Source: Hallerella sp963652365
Lineage (GTDB): Bacteria > Fibrobacterota > Fibrobacteria > Fibrobacterales > Fibrobacteraceae
Length of the DNA stretch: 64,000 nucleotides
Assembly (NCBI GenBank): GCA_963652365.1
Contig: CAVJTH010000006.1
Span: forward strand, 1-64,000
Direction of reading: 5' to 3'
Shown here: one piece after another, positions 56,501 through 63,567 of the stretch
How the letters are laid out: each line of letters opens with the position of its first letter
Numbering within the stretch: the first letter of the stretch is position 1
Program-made: the position numbers and the translations under genes
Notes under the pieces: model-generated
What the model saw: only the letters and a program-made list of their open reading frames with translations
Told to the model about the DNA's origin: nothing
The model's database searches: none

Positions 56501-59046
56501 AAGTAATCCACAGCCTGAAACTTGAAATGGATTTGCTGGCTATTGGCATTGCCGACCTTGTTTACGACATGAACGCTGACGCAGTTCGCTCCGTCTTCCT
56601 GGATTGCGCTCAGCAGGATACTGTCCTTTCTATCGGCAATTCCCCTATTGAAAACCTCCTTCGGTCGAAATACGAAAAGTCCGTCTTTTTGAACCGGGGA
56701 TTTCGACAAGGTGTCAATCGGGTTTTCTTCCCATCGATTGTCGGTTCCTCGATAGATGTACCAGGTATTTCCGTCCCTTTCGTATGCGATTTGCATTCGC
56801 GCATTGAAATCCAACTTTATCAGGCGCAACTCATCCGGCTGGAAATCGTCGATGGCAAAGCGATACTCCCGAATAAAATTACTCACGGTAAACCCATCCG
56901 CCGTGGCGTATCTCGAGTTTTTATACAGCAAGCCGTTTTTCCGTTCTTCTTGAACATCCTTTACCATTACAGAGCTGCTGTTCGCAAGGGCGTTCCGATG
57001 TATTTCGGCAAATTCGGATGCGGGGAACAGATATGGGTGGAAGACGGAATCCTTAGAAATGTCTGTGAAATTTTCAACTTTTTCAAATGTTTTATACAGG
57101 ACCAGCGGGACGATAGAATCGGCAGAGCCGTTGCCCTTGCGGACTGTTTGCAGGGAAACGATGGGCGTCCCGAACAACATCTTTTCCATATCGGACGATT
57201 CAATAGCATGCGAATTTCCGTTGTGGTCTTGCCAGGAATTATAGGCAGGCTTCCGCTCCATTGACTGCTTTACGGCGACATATTTGGAATTTTTCAATGC
57301 ACCGACTTTTGACATCGCCTTTTCGATCGACATGGAAACATTTGCGATGAGCGCCACGTTCGCCATAAACTGGGCGGCACGGCAGGCTTTTCCGAAACCG
57401 GGATTTACTGCTTCGGCTAAATGGCAGCCGATTTTTAACCCCAGGTCGATATCCTGTCGGATGCTTTCCAGCTCTCCGGCTTTCGATACATAACCGATGT
57501 AATCGTTCAGCTCCGGATAATCCGGTTTGTTCTTCCGGACATAGTCCTTTAGGGAAACCCCGATGCGGGTAACGCCGGACTCCTGGAATGCCCGGACGTT
57601 TTTCCCGATGGCGCTGAATGCGGGAACGTCAAAGGTCCCTTCGTCGAAAAAATTAATCGCATAGTTGGATAGATTTCCCGAAACAAGGTCCATGCCTTTT
57701 TTCAGATCGCCTTCGATTGACTTCACGCTTTCGCCGAGTTCTGCGAGCGTTGCGGAGTATTCATTGAGGAATGTGGAAAAAAGCTCCGACTTGTATTTTT
57801 CCGGCAGATACTTGTTCGCAATGCCAATGACCTTCAGCACGGACTTCGAAAGCTCTTCCTTGTTGAATTTCAGTTTGCCAAGGCTGGAAATTTCTCGGAC
57901 GCATTCGGAAATCTGGCCTACAGGAATGTCATACTTTGCCGCGATCTGCCTTGCTGCCGACATTGCGTCAGAAGTCAAGTCGCCGTGCATCGCGTTGGAT
58001 ACGATGTTTCCTACATCTTCCGGGGCGAAAGCGATTCCGTTTTCTGCAAGCGTCGCCGAAACCGACTCCGTGAGCATTTGACCGAGCCTTTCCTTGTCCA
58101 CATGATTCTTTGCCTGGTCCGCAAAATCCGCCAAGGTGCGCCGCCCGTTTCCGATTGAGGGAAGCCCGTAAGAATACACCGCATTGTAGGCCGGATGGTC
58201 GAAAGCATTCAGCTTGGAAAACGAGTTGAGCAACTGGGTGCTGCCGGCATAGTTCTTTAATTCAATTCCTTTTTCCTGCGCTTTCCTTTTCACTTCGTCA
58301 TACGCAGCATCGCTCAAGTCCAGATCCTGGGATAGATACAGCAGAGATTTATAGGATTGGTCCGCATTTTCAAAAAAGCTGGAAAACTCTCTTTTTATGC
58401 CTCCTGCATTCTGGGCCATTCCAAAAACGGCTTCCTTGAGGAGCGACATCATCAGGTTTTCCAGGGCATCGCCGCCACCGACTAGGTAAACTGCGAGCGC
58501 AAGCGGGATGATGTCGCTATAATCCGATGCAGACTTCGACTTGTCCAAGACCGAGGAACCGTTTAGCAACGCCTGGTCGGCAAATCCCGTCCCTTCGTGC
58601 GGGGTGTTGAAGAAGACGACATTTTCGATTTCCCCTTGGTAATCCTTGCTCTGGATATATTCGCGAACGGCAAGACCGGCGACGCCCTCCGCTATGACGA
58701 GAAAGCGGTTCGGAGCATTTTCGGACGTTAAAATTTTCCCATTTTGGGACCACTTTTTGATCGCTTCGCTGAATATCGAATTTTTTCCTTGGAAAAGAAA
58801 ATCGGAGACTTCGGATGGATTCATTGACGCATCGTATGAACGACAGTAAATGGAGTTTGAATCCCCGTAGAACGCATGTTTTTTCAGAAAGGCGTCAAGC
58901 TGCAGATTTTTCCACGAAGCGGAAGAAGCGTCTTTGCACAAGCTGGAAGCGTCCAACAAAATCGCCATGGTGGATTGCGAAGGACCGACTACTGCGCTGT
59001 ACGAAAAAGCGACAAGTAGCAGCAGGCTTGACAAAAATTTTTTCAT
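47530..59046 (-). CDS. Giant modular surface protein with degenerate lipase-like head, LamG and carbohydrate-binding-like modules
   Basis: This 3838-residue protein has a signal peptide (MKKFLSSLLLLVAFSYSA). Residues about 25-190 look like a PGAP1/lipase alpha/beta fold, with FFNTPHEGT after the elbow AEGVAG (119-124), where the nucleophile Ser of GxSxG is replaced by Gly121. A helical region follows to about 620, then many beta-sandwich segments, including a FlgD-like one near 1770-1830 (VRTLMDRELV, LQWNGVKNDG). Near 3097-3297 is a LamG-type jelly roll (LVLWYPFGEGSG), then a CBM6/35-like part (about 3300-3440), two CBM3-like repeats (about 3450-3600 and 3600-3750, IRYYYKGEG and VRYYYRDSAE) and an 85-residue C-terminal domain that may be a sorting signal. 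A role in adhesion to polysaccharide is inferred. Confidence 0.8.
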   Translation of the reverse strand: MKKFLSSLLLLVAFSYSAVVGPSQSTMAILLDASSLCKDASSASWKNLQLDAFLKKHAFYGDSNSIYCRSYDASMNPSEVSDFLFQGKNSIFSEAIKKWSQNGKILTSENAPNRFLVIAEGVAGLAVREYIQSKDYQGEIENVVFFNTPHEGTGFADQALLNGSSVLDKSKSASDYSDIIPLALAVYLVGGGDALENLMMSLLKEAVFGMAQNAGGIKREFSSFFENADQSYKSLLYLSQDLDLSDAAYDEVKRKAQEKGIELKNYAGSTQLLNSFSKLNAFDHPAYNAVYSYGLPSIGNGRRTLADFADQAKNHVDKERLGQMLTESVSATLAENGIAFAPEDVGNIVSNAMHGDLTSDAMSAARQIAAKYDIPVGQISECVREISSLGKLKFNKEELSKSVLKVIGIANKYLPEKYKSELFSTFLNEYSATLAELGESVKSIEGDLKKGMDLVSGNLSNYAINFFDEGTFDVPAFSAIGKNVRAFQESGVTRIGVSLKDYVRKNKPDYPELNDYIGYVSKAGELESIRQDIDLGLKIGCHLAEAVNPGFGKACRAAQFMANVALIANVSMSIEKAMSKVGALKNSKYVAVKQSMERKPAYNSWQDHNGNSHAIESSDMEKMLFGTPIVSLQTVRKGNGSADSIVPLVLYKTFEKVENFTDISKDSVFHPYLFPASEFAEIHRNALANSSSVMVKDVQEERKNGLLYKNSRYATADGFTVSNFIREYRFAIDDFQPDELRLIKLDFNARMQIAYERDGNTWYIYRGTDNRWEENPIDTLSKSPVQKDGLFVFRPKEVFNRGIADRKDSILLSAIQEDGANCVSVHVVNKVGNANSQQIHFKFQAVDYLIEEGWPKSFETVSRMDSASIYSNDLGYGASLGKYRLIVLGPKNKDTVDVFVDSLEGAGARYRFRADLSSVWNKHPLENSTYTLKWDLGFQVKTLKADYATGEQNISYNPQTIVFGDNSAPKLVFDTTLDPKAVSVKRDEALAHVINLDSAENRSLRGLRSFMVRRETMDTVWLLNRAHVGEPFYEIGWNGNFVPWSGLADLYVQAYDFADPDSSLKAELVHVVGDSAKSSWSLVMQSDTSFKPGINGISLHREILVDGEAPLPTGDSVTTRGFADSSLPPFSRNGTEIFLNSHDTLVVSFSIDENLFSRDSESVSVELVFKDSSDNGKIKWKRFLSDFTIDKFSKRFVFEEPQANRLEDGIYSLTVFLTDEAGNRSEKRILEKLRVDRTPLQIRGISLGDVAYENAAELKKGTAHLSQSGDDSRNRSDLACYVKVDINDKKGEWIGPVAETESRNTLNSNIEFDIKNASSDSSDGIRHVYFGCYDDVGNFGKNVNLVGIGARYPKITFPKSGSGFYGNRILVKGFAPDPDIRGSNTRGEFRVSWRKQEDSLWSDNGIRYLVFDRSLSPSERDLAVWNSAGLEKGEYVLRLSARSCDTCKWVSDEKTVPVDDFVQPDSANAPKLVIIPSVGKHFAGLSKEVSIELKNVPDTSKWVVSASIEAPSPKDSSVYVKAVEKTFDPMTVSPFKMPATASDSGLSIWQEADGVTWHVRYTGNASSVTGFDSANADTSTSRRNPYLAIRFVGDSIDWNLSPAADSSVALGFVMDSVKIKNEFMDIVMPPYDETKMWKLGTDCVHLVFKTTTPFTVDASLSGGVLYRDSLSVVYVYPEKYKAHIAWDGLVNGIYSSGSLVKMNVIAYEKGNERNIVCEEAEWFLEYGNTGIEISSDNLEKYYVNFLGSSADSSEAKMADYGFRFKLTGRSAYVTAEVLDSGRHVVRTLMDRELVLATSGNQWKTLQWNGVKNDGLLQPGPYSIHLLVKNDTGATIIDTLYPFEMNLGENIREAGKDSLGRIAELRMDEAFLDPDGNFRYVGKPDYLLRTNVSAITLPEERRTFRYEWDVYGTQHPAIYRKTRPSLGIRRHRDEFWATVVTLVMGESRKYQISYSGLKKVCYETGKQESRGYWYRIDVKKIQFKENARNQEISVDLHPENGTSGRVYGYLNNSHDDSPEILHNLAAIKILPASTYDHIKATLGDTAYFSNAVWDGGFSVSDDFPWDSVYEKDSYSKTQVSQMKNWFNSWGQALYYEAVNTDFRIITNSDSLNNAIHKDSSTRTLCESDNINANLSDSDANFVCGAKSAYEEIDSGVVRQFNPHAYMMKVNLEPFDNEKSFVIKKFDKNDCSEMDGSGSDIKVKFVLEMNPDYWNPPVWGTNNLANRYVRFDPVNKTLYGADGYVSKLQILSDHNFANFYNGSNWTFDASLDNGPTVFEAKRLWMHPVPENPLLFNDEIHAENSIDTTVIKYYPSEYSWRFYRGSGDVTYKAEARSAGGNLLASFRSDDSDAVKGKDKAIGVLARPRDFYFDVAPVMTFDEARKAGIALETKNSVVYPLGNGSCAVEEPTEFRFYGCDRWVSHVHLNKHDWNDSLWKSTFALANGNGYIRNPLTDADLGSLTNIAVPQNGIESDESLKHAVSPNDWSAKDGAWTFTLKKTASEIDELFGKISIGKYVLKSGEDKSSGWEIDSSKSAAGIFKVANKGTLKSSNLDFYRSKDSLYRSEKSLNNGQQQEIVPLSSVVAQSTNPADTILVSEWAKNPSAEVVGTFKRNLSSDASPIIHPYLDAAYDSVARRFAVTRNSSDIYASRENEIVTLRGSVPYRTADWNISYIQDGMRFKVAEGKQKPIEASMNVNRLQGNTSFFLTYNGTGDITYYRQLDVRIGERVKADKETFVYSMYGNVSVHFDRNAWASDADVTVRTMDPAECGDCDLFRNMAPVGPVLEILPSHVFPEDKEPLVSVDISMQSLKKDGVDYRNLKIYKLDADKKELVPLEIQGDVALLDSELNLCEADDPYSCAFVRINAKTWTFSKFVVLDSLTADSVKTADSIETIEAFSCGQMDSLWMDTLWMGTANGWLEFPYLCTGKSSYLLQLGTGGDISAEHRGASASPIVWTVRNADLNILDSAYRSSVVFYGIDGNTEQKLGPLVKLDSVAPVIESVETAVSENEDGSRVIHVETEIDEAGSGMAQTTVKLFFGGSLLRSETVPGNLAPICDFRLDAKDLYGCAGCRASVKVIVSDKGNNSDMAVRQTERLYPYPSSLVLWYPFGEGSGDVGYEIMTKDDSRRMHMDLSSVNSPWNGRYGVNLYSVTDSASSRFKLAALDSLRPFTFEFNYNAGNVQRTDWSILSFVGKNEWTFGLGTYSRYFLQVGSERFYFNTKREAYIPTHFAVVVNGKNATLYKNGKYAETITLSSDLKYGGDGRLYIGSRNGLRSATGQISNLRLYSSALTEKQIQGLFRGTFSEDIHLATVRAVSLADRNGLTVDQSCSAPGKAYLRQKSASDNGVMTWKVDLEADSYSLYLLHRNYMSEESRVEVLVNGASVGIFKLTSTGLWKSGRVENFNRYLKAGENEIGIRPMGNLGIAALALASSSANMGADQINYGESSWRGPAPKAKVFMKYETVDDKKWAQIRFDLRNQTGKALENARIRYYYKGEGENVNALSFYPGSPMSVVNDAGSVFYAELTLTEAIAAYGTAYSGQGPLIGLHRLTPPNSYFPYWDITDDPSYMDSAETKYAEATGIALLDEDGNLLNEFACYDEDGPMQKAKIRVRAMARDDGFGSTRASNLALYVENTGAAPVNGFEVRYYYRDSAETELDVNWNEFASARKINAGGDLNYASFVYEDVILNAGDKSDYGNGVQFALHHPNWTDDFNADDDPSHYNLKSGEMAEADSVLVLDRLGNLLWGHAPQPKFGAGYVIRGNSADLVRRDGDIVYVNIEEGGYYILETVNAIGVPQKTLFKGSWNVGEYSVTVDIGSLRPSSFIVLRKGSEILSWRLLN

Positions 59047-59182
59047 TTCAAAAACAATCTTGTAATTTATCGAAATAAAATAGAAAATATTTGTTTCAAT
59101 ATTTTTATTACTTCAAGAAAAAAAAAACTGTTTTACAGAAAAAAAACAACAATTCAGAATTAACAAATCATTTAAAAAGAGA

Positions 59183-59207
59183 TACCCGCCGGCGAAGCCG
59201 GCGGGTA
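59183..59207 (-). terminator. Terminator after the COG0523 GTPase gene
   Basis: TACCCGCCGGC and GCCGGCGGGTA form an 11-bp stem around GAA. On the minus strand it is followed by TCTCTTTTT and lies just past the GTPase stop; on the plus strand TTTTT follows. The AT-rich sequence 59047-59182 next to it is the leader and promoter region of the giant surface protein gene and holds nothing else I can identify. Confidence 0.75.
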
Positions 59208-59220
59208 TTTTTCATTCCGA

Positions 59221-60339
59221 TTATTCCCCGAGGCACGCGTCGAGCTTTGCCGTGATATCCTTTTTGTCCATGTGCTGTCCGATAAAGACCAGGCGGATTT
59301 CACGGTCGCCGTATTTTTCGTCCCACATCTTTTGGACTTCGGGTTCCTCGACGAGAGCGCGTTCCTGTTCGCCCTTGTTCAGCGAAGCGATCCAGCGTCC
59401 GAGGCAACGCGCGCTTGCATCCTTCCCGGCCTGTTCAAAGATATAGGAATACACGCGGTCGTCTTCGAACCAGAGGATTCCCTTGGTGCGGATAATGCTG
59501 TTCGGGTAGTTGTCCAGGAACCCTTCGAGTTTCTCGCGGTTGAACGGGCGGCGGCTCATATAGACGAACGTGCCGATGCCGTATTCTTCCGACTCCCCTT
59601 CTTCCTCTTCTTCAGGGTTTTCCAGTTGCCGGATCCAGGCGGCGGAACTCGAAACCTTGTTGAAGTCGAAAAGCTTCGTGTCGAGAATATCCTGGATATC
59701 GACCTTGCCGAAATTCGTCTCGATCATCTTCGCTTCGGGCTGGAGAGCGCGGACCACCGCCTTGACATGCTTCAGTTCGTCTGCGGAAACGCTATCAACC
59801 TTGTTCAGAACGATCGTGTTGCAAAATTCGATCTGCTGCACGAGAAGGCTCGCGACATCTTCCTCGTCCCTGTTTTCGTCGAGGAGCTTTTCGCCGCCAC
59901 CGAATTCCGTAGCGAGCCGCATGCAATCGACCACCGAGATGATGCCGTCCAGGTGACACGGGAGCGGCTTGCCGTCGCGGCTTTTCAGCTTGGAACCCAT
60001 GAGCGTAATCGTCTGCGCAATCGGAAGCGGTTCGCAGATGCCGCTCGCTTCGATGAGGATATAGTCGAATTTGCCTTGCTCCAGAATCTGCGCAATTTGT
60101 TCGAGAAGATCCGTCTTGAGCGTGCAGCAGATGCAACCGTTCGAAAGCGGCACGACGGAATCCTTCTGCTGGACGTTTCCGCCCTTTTCGATCAGCGTCT
60201 GGTCGATGTTCACTTCGCCGATGTCGTTGACGATGACCGCGACATGGTATCCCTGCTGGTTGTTCAGGACATGATTCAGGAGAGTGGTCTTGCCTGCGCC
60301 GAGGTAGCCGGCGAGAAGCGTAATGGGAACAGATTTCAT
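59221..60339 (-). CDS. COG0523 (CobW/YciC-type) metal chaperone GTPase
   Basis: The 372-residue G3E GTPase has Walker A GYLGAGKTTLLNHV, the metal-binding CxCC motif in NGCICCTL, a Glu-rich switch region ending LIEASGICEP, NKVD as the base-specificity motif and a CobW C-terminal domain with EKLEGFLDNYP. An acidic loop (EEEEEGESEE, near 250) lies before the C-terminal domain. Family members hand zinc or other metals to client enzymes, often under metal limitation. AAGGAG precedes the ATG. No Zur-like operator was recognised. Confidence 0.88.
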   Translation of the reverse strand: MKSVPITLLAGYLGAGKTTLLNHVLNNQQGYHVAVIVNDIGEVNIDQTLIEKGGNVQQKDSVVPLSNGCICCTLKTDLLEQIAQILEQGKFDYILIEASGICEPLPIAQTITLMGSKLKSRDGKPLPCHLDGIISVVDCMRLATEFGGGEKLLDENRDEEDVASLLVQQIEFCNTIVLNKVDSVSADELKHVKAVVRALQPEAKMIETNFGKVDIQDILDTKLFDFNKVSSSAAWIRQLENPEEEEEGESEEYGIGTFVYMSRRPFNREKLEGFLDNYPNSIIRTKGILWFEDDRVYSYIFEQAGKDASARCLGRWIASLNKGEQERALVEEPEVQKMWDEKYGDREIRLVFIGQHMDKKDITAKLDACLGE

Positions 60340-60355
60340 CTTTGAACTCCTTGTA

Positions 60356-61642
60356 TTAGAAATTCGATCCGTCGGATTCCGAAAGGTTCGTTATCGGGAG
60401 CGGCAATCCGTCCGCAGGCGAAACCGTCTGGCAAAGCGCCGATTCGCCGAGCGTCTTCCGAAAGGCCTTCTGCAGATTTTCCAGCGTAAATTCGGGAATC
60501 TTCCTTTGCAACAGATGCACCTTGGCGAGATCTTCCGTATAGGTTTCGAGCGGAACAGCGTGATAGTTTCCGGTCTCCTGCTGCGTCACCGAGGCTTCGA
60601 GCGTCGCCGCGACGACTTCGATTCTTTTCTCGTCGCCCCGTTGCGTCTTTCGCACGGCAAACTTCGCCACCCCGCCCAGGTTTGTTTCGAGCTGCTGCTG
60701 GTTCGAAATGAAGTTTCCGAGCGACCAGTAAACAAGCGCGCGGTTCCCCGCCGCCGTCGTAAAGATTCCATAGGGCTCGATGACATGGGGATGCGCGCAG
60801 ACAAGGATATCCGCCCCGGCATCGATCGCCTGTTCCGCCTGTCGCATCGCTTCCGCTGTCGGAAGTTCCGTATATTCCGTCCCGAAATGCAAAAAGGCGA
60901 CCGTCACCTCCGCGCGGGCTTCCGCCTTCCGCACACGTGAAACCCATTCCCCGTTCGAATCCAGAAGATCCACGAGGTACGGGCGGCCTTCCGGAAGCTT
61001 CTGCCCGTTCAGCCCGTACGTGAAATTCACGAAGGCAAAGCGAATGCCGTTCCTTTCGAGCGTAAAGACCGAGTCCCGGTCAGCCGCCGTCGCATGGATA
61101 CCCAGCGCCTTCGCCGGCTTGTCCTTCCAGAAGTCGAGCGTGTAATCGACCGCGCGTTCGCCACGGTCTATCGTATGGTTCGTCGCATGGGTCACGATGT
61201 CAAAGCCTGCGGCGATTTCGGCAAGGCCAAGTTCTTCCGGCGAGCCGAAACTCGGGTAGGACGAATAGCCTTCGCTCCGCGGAACAAAGACCGTCTCCTG
61301 GTTCACCACGGCGATGTCCGCCTCCTGGATATCCTTTTTCCAGAGGGCGAAAATTCCGTCGAAATCGCACCGGGAAGAATCTTCCGCGCAATTCCTGAAG
61401 AGCGGCGCGTGAAACAGAACGTCCCCGATGGCGAAGAACGAAACCTCGGAGACCGTCGAATCGGCAACCGCCGGCAATTCCGCGGAACTCGACGAAAAGG
61501 GAGCATCCGTCGCGGAACTTTTCGCCAAGGCCTCCTGCGCGACAGTCCCATTTTCGGAATCTTTCGCCGTTCCGACGCAAGCGACCAGAAAGAGAAGCGG
61601 GAAAAGGAAAAGTTCCTTGATCGGCAAGGCAAGTCTTGGCAT
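60356..61642 (-). CDS. CapA-family lipoprotein (poly-gamma-glutamate synthesis type metallophosphatase fold)
   Basis: The 428-residue lipoprotein has a signal with lipobox LVAC, a Ser/Ala linker and the CapA fold: FFAIGDVLFHAPLF, ADIAVVNQETVF, FDIVTHATNHTIDRG, VTVAFLHFGTEY and ILVCAHPHVIEPYG, with the metal ligands Asp, Asn and His visible in these motifs. CapA/PgsA proteins act in capsule or poly-gamma-glutamate export, but many lone members have unknown roles; no capB or capC is nearby. ATG 61642 was chosen because the signal peptide starts there and GAAGGA precedes it. It follows prfC by 11 nt. Confidence 0.85.
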   Translation of the reverse strand: MPRLALPIKELFLFPLLFLVACVGTAKDSENGTVAQEALAKSSATDAPFSSSSAELPAVADSTVSEVSFFAIGDVLFHAPLFRNCAEDSSRCDFDGIFALWKKDIQEADIAVVNQETVFVPRSEGYSSYPSFGSPEELGLAEIAAGFDIVTHATNHTIDRGERAVDYTLDFWKDKPAKALGIHATAADRDSVFTLERNGIRFAFVNFTYGLNGQKLPEGRPYLVDLLDSNGEWVSRVRKAEARAEVTVAFLHFGTEYTELPTAEAMRQAEQAIDAGADILVCAHPHVIEPYGIFTTAAGNRALVYWSLGNFISNQQQLETNLGGVAKFAVRKTQRGDEKRIEVVAATLEASVTQQETGNYHAVPLETYTEDLAKVHLLQRKIPEFTLENLQKAFRKTLGESALCQTVSPADGLPLPITNLSESDGSNF

Positions 61643-61653
61643 TCGGGAATCCT

Positions 61654-63225
61654 TCAAGAAAGCGACGTTTCCTGGAACTTGAGAGTCGGGAAATTCTTTT
61701 CGGCGAGGCTCAGACGGTATTCGTTCGGGAAGAGGCACACGAAGCGTTCTTCCTTGTCGCGCATGCAGTCGATACCGTTTTCATCGACAAACTTATCCAC
61801 GTCCTGGGCCGGGCCGACAATCCAGCGGACTCCATAGGATGGGATGCGGTCGAGCGAAACGTCCGCGCCGTATTCCGCCATCAGCCGATACTTGAGGACG
61901 TCGAACTGGAGCTCTCCCACCACCCCGATGACGGGAATCGCCGACTTGAAAGGCTGGTACAGCTGGGTCGCGCCTTCTTCCGTCAGTTCCTTGAGCCCTT
62001 TCGAAAGCTGCTTGGACTTGAGAGGATTCAGGAGAGTCACGCGGGCAAAGAATTCCGGTGCGAAATCGGGAATGCCCGTAAAGTTCATCTTTTCGCCCTT
62101 CGTGAGCGTGTCGCCGATGTGGAAAAGTCCCGGATCGTTGATGCCCACGATGTCGCCCGCCCACGCCGTATCGATGACTTCCTTGTCCTTCGCGAGGAAC
62201 GCCGTCGGAGCGGCCAGCCTGATTTCCCTGCCGGAGCGCACGTGATAGACCTTGTCGCCACGGGTAAATTCCCCGGAACAGATTCGGAGAAACGCGGTCC
62301 TGTCGCGGTGCTTCGGGTCCATGTTCGCCTGGATCTTGAACACAAAGCCGCTGAAATCCGGTTCTTCGGGAGAGACCGACCGCTTGTCCGTTTCGCGCGG
62401 CATCGGAGCCGGAGCGAGACTCGCAAAGGCGTCGAGCAGCTGGCGGACTCCGAAATTGTTCACCGCGCTGCCGAAGAAGACCGGGCACATTTCCCCTTTC
62501 AAGAAGAGTTCGTGATCGAACGGATCCATGCCGCCCGTCACCATGTCGTATTCTTCGCGGAACTGGGCGACCCAGCTTTCCCCGCAAAGCTCGACGAGCC
62601 GCGGATCGTCCGGACCGTCCATCTGGAGGATTTCCTGGTGTCCGGACTTTTCGTCATAGACGTTGAACGTGTTTTCCGCAATCGAATAGACGCCCTTGAA
62701 GAGCTTTCCGACGCCTATCGGGAGCGTGAACGGAATCGCCTTGATTTTCAAGACGGATTCGATCTGGTCGATCAGGTCGAGAACCGGGCGACCGTCGAGA
62801 TCCATCTTGTTGATGAACGTGATAATCGGCGTGTGACGCATCCGGCAGACTTCCATCAGCTTGATCGTCTGCTTTTCGACACCGTTGACGCTGTCGATCA
62901 GGACAAGCGCGGAATCGACCGCGGTGAGCGCGCGGTAGGTATCTTCGCAAAAGTCCTGGTGCCCCGGCGTATCGACCAGGTTGAACCAGCAACCTTCAAA
63001 CGGAAAGTTCAGGACGGAACTCGAAACGGAAATTCCGCGTTCCTGCTCGATCTTCATCCAGTCGCTGACCGTGTAGCTGCGGTTCGCCTTGGCGCGGACA
63101 TGCCCCGCTTCGCGGATGACCTTTCCATACCAGAGAAATTTTTCGGTAATCGTCGTCTTTCCCGCATCCGGGTGGCTGACAATGGCAAAGGTGCGCCGCT
63201 TCGCGATTTCTGGATTGTTAGTCAA
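61654..63225 (-). CDS. prfC: Peptide chain release factor 3
   Basis: This translational GTPase recycles RF1/RF2 after termination. G1 is SHPDAGKTTITEKFL, G3 DTPGHQDF, G4 NKMD; AKRRTFAIVSHPDAGKTT is the usual RF3 start and domains II and III follow at normal length. I place the start at TTG 63225, 523 residues, because GAGG lies 5 nt upstream and family proteins begin about 10 residues before RRTFAI. The earlier in-frame TTG 63252 lies inside the -10-like element and has no ribosome binding site. Confidence 0.93.
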   Translation of the reverse strand: MTNNPEIAKRRTFAIVSHPDAGKTTITEKFLWYGKVIREAGHVRAKANRSYTVSDWMKIEQERGISVSSSVLNFPFEGCWFNLVDTPGHQDFCEDTYRALTAVDSALVLIDSVNGVEKQTIKLMEVCRMRHTPIITFINKMDLDGRPVLDLIDQIESVLKIKAIPFTLPIGVGKLFKGVYSIAENTFNVYDEKSGHQEILQMDGPDDPRLVELCGESWVAQFREEYDMVTGGMDPFDHELFLKGEMCPVFFGSAVNNFGVRQLLDAFASLAPAPMPRETDKRSVSPEEPDFSGFVFKIQANMDPKHRDRTAFLRICSGEFTRGDKVYHVRSGREIRLAAPTAFLAKDKEVIDTAWAGDIVGINDPGLFHIGDTLTKGEKMNFTGIPDFAPEFFARVTLLNPLKSKQLSKGLKELTEEGATQLYQPFKSAIPVIGVVGELQFDVLKYRLMAEYGADVSLDRIPSYGVRWIVGPAQDVDKFVDENGIDCMRDKEERFVCLFPNEYRLSLAEKNFPTLKFQETSLS

Positions 63226-63251
63226 AATGGCCTCGTTCGTTGACGGAGCCA

Positions 63252-63261
63252 AATATAGAAA
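63252..63261 (-). promoter_or_regulatory. Extended -10-like motif of prfC
   Basis: Minus-strand TTTCTATATT followed by TGG, so TATATTTG also fits TAnnTTTG. It leaves a leader of about 20 nt before TTG 63225. Confidence 0.45.
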
Positions 63262-63279
63262 TTTACCCGCGACCCTGGA

Positions 63280-63486
63280 CTATTCCGGGTGACGCTCCAA
63301 ATCGAGAATCAGGGACTGGAGCGAATCCTCGACCGCGGACCGAAACGCCCCGGAACCGAGACTGCAGCTTTTGACCGGATGTTCCACGTCCTTGCCCTGG
63401 ATAATCCGGATAACGGGAAACCCGCCCTCCATCGAAAAAAGAACCGAATAGCCTTTCTTCAGCAACTTGTCGATCAGATCGCGCAT
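63280..63486 (-). CDS. Small hypothetical protein
   Basis: This 68-residue protein reads MRDLIDKLLKKGYSVLFSMEG at its start (first 20 residues relevant), with a QGKDVEHPVKSCSLG centre and a helical SAVEDSLQSLILDLERHPE end. AGGAG lies 8 nt before ATG 63486; a longer frame to 63540 lacks such a site. It lies between rmuC and prfC on the same strand. No family was recognised, but the good start signal and codon pattern favour a real gene. Confidence 0.65.
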   Translation of the reverse strand: MRDLIDKLLKKGYSVLFSMEGGFPVIRIIQGKDVEHPVKSCSLGSGAFRSAVEDSLQSLILDLERHPE

Positions 63487-63567
63487 GGGGAAACTCCTGT
63501 CATGAAGTGGAGGTGAAAAACCGTTTCCGCTAAAATACACTTTTTGACCGGCAAAGGCAAAAGAATT

